DNA of 64,000 nt from Argopecten irradians (taxonomy: Eukaryota > Mollusca > Bivalvia > Pectinida > Pectinidae). The stretch spans positions 60,610,567 to 60,674,566 of the forward strand of contig NC_091135.1 in the NCBI RefSeq assembly GCF_041381155.1, written 5' to 3'. Made by a program: the position numbers and the translations under genes. Below, in pieces: positions 24,701 through 33,700 of this stretch (position 1 is the stretch's first letter; every line of letters starts with the position of its first letter). The notes beneath the pieces are model-generated. The model was given only the letters and a program-made list of their open reading frames with translations, ran no database searches and had not been told where the DNA came from.

Positions 24701-27700
24701 AATGGAAAGATAGATCTTTTCTCTACTTTTTAAACATTTTAAACATACTACACATAAAATTTGAGACAGATTGCTTCAGTACTTTCTGAGAAATATCAGT
24801 AACAAACTTCAACTATCAAAATCCAAGATGGCTCCTTGACGGCCATCTTGTCGATCAATCGGCCCAAAATCGCAATATGCACAACTAGGCCAGGTCCTAG
24901 GGCAACCTACATGTGAAATTTGAGAATAATCCATTCAATACTTTCTGAGAAATAGCGATAACAAACTTTAACTATCAAAATCCAAAATGGCTGCCTGGCA
25001 GCCATCTTGTGAGCCGATTGGTCCCAAAACACAACATGCACAACTAGGGCCATAGGGGAGCCTAGATATGAAATTTGAGACAGCTCCCTTCAGCACTTTC
25101 TAAGAATAGCCATAACAAACCTTAACTATCAAAATCAAAGATGGCCCCCTGGCGGCCATCTTGTTGACCGATCGGTCTTAAAATGTAATATGCATAACTA
25201 AGGCCCCAGGGGAACCTACATATAAAATTTGAGACAGATCCCTTCAGTACTATCTGAGAAATAGCGATAACAAATTTTAACTATCAAAATCCAAGATGGC
25301 TGCCTGGCGGCCATCTTGTTGACCGATCCGTCCCAAAATGCAACATGCACAACTAGGGGCCTAGGGGAACCTTCATATGAATTTTGAGACAGATCTCTTC
25401 AGCGCTTTCTGAGAAATAGTGATAACAAGAATTGTTAACGGACGGACGGAAGGACGGATGACATACCACGGACAACAAGAGGCCCAGAGGGCCTGTATCG
25501 CTCACCTGTTTTTTTTTTGTAATTATCACAACAAAGACTCTGACAATTAGAAAAATTGACTCCTAAAGTTTAATTTTGAATCACAACCATACAATGATTC
25601 TACTGATACCATAAAAATATGCTATCCAATATATAGGTTAAGAGACAAAGTAATTTATATGAAATTAGTTGCCTAATTGACCTTTTTGACCCCACGTCTA
25701 TTGCCATTTATATGGAAATAGCCAAATTGACCCCTTTTGACCCCATCCTTCAGGTCTCCTCTACTTTATTACTCCCCACCCCACTCCATTTGCACAATTG
25801 AAATCCCCACCCTATAAGGATGCTACCATTGCATTATGAGTGCTATCTCATGCTTAATTTCAGAGAAGAAGTCGTTTATATGGAAATAGCCAAAATGACC
25901 ACTTTTGACCTCGCCCCTCAGGCCCCCATGGGGTCAGCCCCATCATTTGTACAATTTTGAATCCCCACCCTGTAAGGATTTAACCATTGCATTATGAGCG
26001 TAATCCCATTTTTAGTTGCAGAGAATTAGTAATTTATATGGAAATAGTCAAATTTACCACTTTTGACCCTGCCCCTCAGGCTCCTGGGGGGTCAGTCCCA
26101 TCATTTGTACAATTTTGAATCCCCACCCTGTAAGGATTTAACCATTGCATTATGAGCGTAATCCCATTTTTAGTTGCAGAGAAGAAGTCATTTATATGGA
26201 AATAGTCAAATTTACCACTTTTGACCCCCCCTCAGGCCCCGGGGGGGTCAGTCCTATCATTTGCACAATTGAAATCCCCACCCTATAAGAATGCTACCAT
26301 TGCATTATGAGTGCTATCTCATGCTTAGTTTCAGAGAAGAAGTCGTTTATATGGAAATAGCCAAAATGACCACTTTTGACCCCGCCCCTCAGGCCCCCGG
26401 GGGGTCAGCCCCATCATTTGTACAATTTTGAATCCCCACCCTGTAAGGATTTAACCATTGCATTATGAGCGTAATCCCATTTTTAGTTGCAGAGAAGAAG
26501 TAATTTATATGGAAATAGTCAAATTTACCACTTTTGACCCCCCCCCCTCAGGCCCCCGGGGGGTCAGCCCCATCATTTGTACAATTTTGCATCCCCACCC
26601 TATAAGGATGCTACCATTGCATTATGGGTGCTATCACATGCTTGGTTTCAGAGAAGAAGTCGTTTATATGGAAATAGCAAAATTGACCCCTTTGTACCCC
26701 GCCCCTCAGGCCCCAGTTGGGTCAGCCCCATCATTTGTACAATTTTCAGTTAGTAGCCCATAAGGATGCTACCAGTCAAATTTTTTTTAAATCCGACCAA
26801 TGGATATGGAGAAGAAGTCGATTGTTGACGGAAGACGGAAGCCGGACGCTGCGGTATCCCATAAGCTCACCTCGGTCCTTTAGACCAGGTGAGCTAAAAA
26901 GCAATTTGAATAGCGCACCATCTGATGATGGTGGGCTAAAAATGTTAAAGTAGGTCATTTGATTAGGTCAGTAGATTTCAAACAAACCATCTGAAAGAAG
27001 TTAGCCATTTTTTAAATCTTTCTGCACTCATGGTACATTAATCTGTTACAGTAATCATGCTAATATGTACGTTATCCTTTGAGAAGCATTACAATGTACT
27101 ATGTTGTGATTCACCTGTAAAAGACTTGCAAGTACATGTAATATGAGATACAATGCTTATGTTAGAGGTATTGTATGTTGTAAAACATTGTTAAATCCAT
27201 AAGTTTATATAATTTTAACTCTTCTCCAGTAAAGGGGATTGCGCTTATAGGGGGAAGGGTGCTAGTTACGGTGAATATGGTATCTATTATTACTGGTATT
27301 CTGCTGAATTTTACAATCAGGTGATATTTTACATATATAAAATGCAATAACAGAATTGCTTAAACTTTGTTAGCAGCAAATTACTCCATATTGACTTTAG
27401 CAGGCTTGAGACTGTTTCATGATTTTGGAGCCTGATGTTTTAGGAGACACCATGGCCAGTGTTCAATGTGAGCATTGTATTCAAGGAAATATCTAACGTC
27501 CTAAAGTATGTTTGTTCAATATATAAATCTATCAACAGCAATGGATACTTAAAGACAATAAAACAATCTTATCAACAAATTGTTAAATAAACTTCCCTTG
27601 GAAAAAATCTCAGGCTAGGTATGTTCATTCAAGTAGAATCTGCTGTATACATAAGAAGCAAGTTTGTAATCATAATTATATAAATGTGTTTTTAAACATG

Positions 27701-30700
27701 GCTCGAATTTTACATTCTTTGTCACTAGCTAAAAATAGCAAGTGCCCTAAATTTTTACTTGCTAAAATATATTTTTACTTATAATTAATATCCATATTCA
27801 AATTACAGTTTTGTTATATATAAAATCCTTTATTTTTGCATGATGATGTGAAGTGTATATATAAAGTACATAATGTATATCAACAACATTATAGTAAGAA
27901 CTGGGTCCCCATATTTTCCATTAAAACAATTTTTCACAATCATTATGCCATTTTTACAGTTGTCCCTGATAAAAACCATTTGCTAAAATAAGCAAGTGCA
28001 TTTTTTTTCACTTGCTATTCTGGTATATCTACTTGCAAAAAGCAAGTAAAAAAGGTTGAAATTCGAGCCCTGTTAAAGACTGAAAGTTTTATATGATAAT
28101 TTTACGAGTTACACTACACAATGTCCTGTACAGTTTTTTGTGTTTGGTATTGCGTAAACAAATAGTACACTGACTACCTACATACTCTACTACATAGTAT
28201 TCAGGTTTAGAAATCTTATTTATACTCACATAAAACTATTGCTTCCCACCATGGCAAACCAAAGCCGACATGAATGTACTCGAGACCTTGCTGATAGAGA
28301 CCTGGGGGCCAGTAACTACCAAGTCCCATACTCGCCAGACTCGGCTCCCCGAGGGCGTTCACAGTCTGTGTCACATCCACAACATCAGGTAACTTTGGTG
28401 GTTCCAGTATGTATCCAGAGCTGTCACCTGTTACCTGAACAAACAACAAAGTTCACATTACTGATTTCACTGTCGTATGCATTAATAAGATTAGACTTAA
28501 AATCATTTTCTATCTACCTCAATACAAACTTATGGAAAGATTTATTTTTAAACCATTTAATGTTGATAGATATGAATCAATCATGGAATTGGTTGCTGTG
28601 AAACATAGGCTAGGTTACTCCTATTATCTCCAGTCATTGTTCTAGCTATATCCCTAGTTGTTTTTGTTTTACCTTAGCTGCCTCTGTGCTGTTGTATCGT
28701 AGAGCTGAAATCACACTCCATGTTGGACCAACACCACACTGACTGGATCTCAGCCCTGTACCCAAAAGTCTGTTTCGAGACTGTGTATCATGGCCGCCCT
28801 TGACATTTGCTGGATGGAACCGTCTTTTCTGGATGGTCTGAAATTGAGTAAGTGCATGTGATCTGGATTTAAAGGGTGTGTATAATTTCCCTTATTTGCA
28901 TAATTTACCTTAATTAAGTTAATTAGATAACACTCTTGTAAGTAAGTGTATGGGCAAGACCATTCTTGATACCCCAGGGATCTCTATCACTGTCATTATA
29001 TCCACCGCTGGAATATGGCAGAGCAAAACTGAAGGCTTTTAGTGCAACAACGGATGAACTGGTAATTTGGTCCTTTGATAATACATTAAAAGAATCAAAT
29101 AATGGCTTTGAAGTTTGGCGTCGCTCTCTCTCTCTCTCTCTCTTCAAATGGAGTCTGGGCAAGCCTGTGAATATTCTGTTTTTTCTCCTGGACCATCTTA
29201 AATTTTACTATGACATAATCTATTGGTGGATGTATATAACAACAGTAAAAGTATCCCATAGAGCATCGAGGTTGGGGCAATACTGAACTTCACTTCTCCG
29301 TCCAAGTTTTAGACTCAATTTAGTCAAAATCCATTTGACCAAGTTATTTTGTGACTATTAAGCAGGATTTAAAGGACTTTTCTTTCTCATTTTTACGGTG
29401 GCTTTCTCCAGGAGGGCCTATGCAAGTTTTGAAATTTGACAAGTGTAGCGGGATTGGACTTGATTGGATCATCGGTGACCAGTTAGCTCAGTCAGTTACA
29501 GCATTCGGCTAGGCCTAGTGTTTGGAGGTTCTGTGTTTGAATTCCTGTCTGGCCGCTACAATTTCTCCACAATTTTACACAAGTACAGTACGGTTAAGAT
29601 ACCTCGAAATGGTTTAATATGTTACAATGACTTAATGTAGCTCTAAGCAATGAATATTGTTTTAGGCCCTTTTGTCATGCATCAATATTTCAAAACTTAA
29701 CAGGTGATCGAGCTTAGTTTTGGAATGATACATTGTAATAAATTGACAGTCACATTTAAGAACTAAGCTTTGCGCATTGAAATTCTAAGCTCTGTTCTGG
29801 TAACATGTAAGTAAGCACAAGTCGTCTACTGAGTTTGCATGCATCAAGGACGTATATGAGAAGGAAAAGTCACACTGGGTTTTGGGCAAGTACGGCACAG
29901 GAGCTTTTATGTTTGTGCACTGACTGTGATGTTGGGCGACGACTGATTTTGATATCAGCCGGCGCAGCCTTTGATGTAGCTTGTGGGTGCGAGGTTTACC
30001 ACCTTACTTTCTGAAGTGTGCTGTTATTTCATGAGCTGTCATATTTTTTTTTAACAAAAAATTAAGACATTTTTTCTAAACCTTTATCCTTAAAGCAAGT
30101 ACTTAACGTTGTGAAATTCAATTAACTTTACATTGGTGATTCGTTTGACTCGATAAGACAAGTATTTGTTGAGAAAAATGTTTTTTATTCCCGGTTCATA
30201 GGCGTCTCGCATGGTGTTTAGTAGTATAAAGAGAAATTGATGAACCCTTCTAACTTATAAATCCTTGCATGCATGGATGGCTAAATTTGTATTCGCACTT
30301 CCAGTTTAACCAGTTAACTAATGGAAATGCATAAACAGGATTAAAAAGACATTTTGGATTTGTTTTTTAAATAATAGAGAGTGCAGTTCAAACGGTCTGT
30401 TCGTAATGCGAACTCTTGTGAAAGAGATGTCTCGGTCACCTTAATCTATGTAAATCATCCGTATATGTATCACAACAAGATCCAGTGTTGCGCAAGACAG
30501 TATGCAAAGTCACACTCTCTCGTGATTACTTGTGTGAACAATATACTGTTTTTTTATTCTAAATAAAACATCAGTGAAAGATAAACCTTCCTATTTGATT
30601 CTTAACTGAATCTAACATTTACAGTTTGTCCTGAATCATTATAACTTATATGCCGTTTTACGTGACAATTTGCTTTATTATACATGTACTAGAAAATTAT

Positions 30701-33700
30701 CAGATCTATAGTGGGATTGGACTAGGTCGATTGGTGACCAGGAAGCTCAGTCGGTAGAGCACTCGTCTAGTGTTCTGAGGGTCCCGGGTTGGAATCCCGG
30801 TCTGGCCGCTACATTTTCTCCTCTCCTGTTACAGAATTGGCGCCCAACTAAATAACCCACGGTGGTGGCCATGGTGTTTTGAAGGGTCTCGTATGTCTTC
30901 GAGAGCGAAGACTTCGAGAAAGGAGGGATGAGTGTAGTGGGATAGGACTGGATCGATCATCGGTGACCAGGTAGCTCAGTCAGTAGAGCAGTTTGCTAGA
31001 GTTCTGAGGGTCCCGGGTTCGAATCCCGGTCTGGCCGCTACATTTCCTCCTCTCCTGTTATAGATCAAAGCTTGTAGGCTTACAGCCGTGCTACCCCAAC
31101 TGAGAACGACGCTTGTATATAAACGCCTACCGCTCTACCGCTGATATAAATCGATGTATTGAAAGAGTGTTCTGTAGCCGTGTTATTTCCACAGGTAAAT
31201 TAGTACTGGATGCTAACCTCCGGCCTCTCATCCAGCTTAACGAAACTGAATGGTTAGTTAGCTTAACTGATCTATATATCATCAACAATGCGTCTGCATC
31301 TACTTAAAAACAAAACAAATATTCTTCAAATTGCATCAACATTCACTTGACTAGTATTTCTTTATTTAGATATTTTAACAAATCTTCATATTTCTAGTAA
31401 AATTGCATATGAAACTCCTTATAGATCTAGTAATGGTCATTACGTAGGGAACCGCCATACCATGACCCGGCTGCAGGCCGTGTGCAAAAAGTCAAAAGAC
31501 ATGTGGGATTTATAAGACGAGTCCTAAACTGTCCCATAATTAGGATTTTCAATAAGTGGTTTGAAATATTATTACAGCAAAACTGACAAACTACAAGGTT
31601 AGTGGCATTTTAACTGTACTGTTATATATAATTAGCCATCAGCTTAGATCTGGTGCCGCACAGGTAGTGAGTTTACTCACAATATGATTATTGCAAGGCA
31701 ACATATCTGCTATCCGATTGCTCTTTAAAGTTTGTTAATGCTCTCAAACACACTTATAACTTATTGTGGCAATTTTAAGTAACTAGATTATAATATTTTC
31801 AAATAGCTCTGATAACTTTTCATGTGTAATATCTCCAGACATTGACATGTGTACGTAATACGGCGGACTGCCAATGTTTTTGACATGTTCTGCAAGATAT
31901 ATTTCACTGTTTCAGTTACGGTAGCCAATAAAAGAAAACAAACACAGTGCAATTATATTATATCATTTCTTCTAAACACAACACTACTTTGTACAAGTTT
32001 GCCAAGCATATATTGGGCATGTTTTGCAATGAAATTACCAACTTTGTAACATTGAATTTGTGGTTCCCCAGACATCATTTTCCCCAAAATTTTTGAATGC
32101 GCAAAATATACCAATAGTAGATTTTTTTCAGCATTTTCAGCCCTAAGAAAAATTACATGTGCAAAGTACACTGGTGTGTAAGTTACACAAGTTTTTACGG
32201 TAATTGTAACAATTACGATTGTGTTTGGTACAGCTCATTTAGCCAGAGCGCCCGCGATTTACCTGTGGATTGGCGACATAACTCGAGTCTATAAATAACT
32301 AGCTACACTCATTCAATACATCGATACAAGTCAGCGGTAGGGGTTTATATACACACGTCGTTCTCAGTTGGGGTAGCACGGCTGTAATTGTTGTTTTGTC
32401 CCACAGGGACTTGTAACGTAGGTTGTGAGAAAGTCTGTTGTGTATACATGTGTACTAGGCCTATATACTATATATAAAAGGACAAGGGAACCAACGGCTC
32501 GCTTGGAAGAGGTACACCTGCCCATACTTGCCAACCCTCCCTATTTTGGAGGGAGACTCCCGATTTTGAACCCCCTTTTTGGCCATTTTAGCAAGTCCAA
32601 ATTCTTTAATATTCCAAATGTTAAACATCTGATTATACCATCAGAAAGAACAGGTAAAAATATGCAAAAATCAACTTTTAATTTCTTCATAGGGGGTTAC
32701 TAAGTACACTTTCTTGAGGCTCAAAGTTTAAATACATGAAATTACCCCCATGGGAATTTCAAAAAGTTGGCAAGTATGCCTGCCTCTACAAAAGTTGTCG
32801 GTATTCCGTCAAACATGGATAGATATGTATATATTAAATACTTATATATTCTTACATAAATTTTCGATACGGAAAACACAACTTCAGACACGAAATAATA
32901 TATTAACATACCTTTATTTCATTATGAACGTGGAAAATGCAGTCAGATACCCTCACTGTCGTTATGCCTGTCCAGTGAAATCTAGGTGAAAGGCACTCAT
33001 ATTCCCTTGTAACAAATTTTGTATGCATTCATTTCACTTTCTGGTGATATTTTCCCATTGCAAATACAAATAGGCTATCTCCGATAATGCTTTCATTAAT
33101 CAAATCCAACAACTAAGCAAGGAATCACACTTTTTTTATCCAGCACTCGACTCTTGTTCGTATAATCCGCCATATTGTAATTGATGATGGGTACCTTTTT
33201 AGTGTACTCGCCCTTACCCGATACTGCACTGAAATTCTGTACCCAGACTCTGTATAAATTAAGTTTCATGGTTAAGGTTCTTAGAAGTACCTTTATTTGA
33301 AATACACGTATCATTAATTGAAAAATCTAACTTAAGTCGAGACTCTAATGTTTTACTTTACAGTTACCACATTAATATTGTAGCTTTTAGTATATGGGCA
33401 CTTAGCTGCAATGACGTAGCTCTGAACGACGAACGAAAGATTTCTGACAGATGTCGTCGTCAGAGCTACGATTCCGTCCCATTGCCCGTAGTGTTGCAAA
33501 ACATCCAGCGGTGAAAATGTTGCATTTCATGTGTGTCATGTAATTGTTTAATTAAATTCAACAATATCAAACATTTTTAACATAAAATGATTATTTATTT
33601 ACCCACCTCCATGTCTAAATTATGTTTTGAAGCACTTTTGAATATTGCTCACATCTCCGACACGGCTCACTTGGCCGCCATGATGCTTCTCGTTAGAAAG

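Noticed and set aside
30733-31040. Genuine tRNA genes
   Set aside because: A and B boxes are good, but the acceptor stem does not pair and a SINE head and tail surround them in repeated units.
33660-33700. Alternative OXA1L first exon (ATGGCGGCC with a GTGAGC donor, minus strand)
   Set aside because: It would end in the wrong phase for exon 2; the ATG at 35012 fits phase and composition better.
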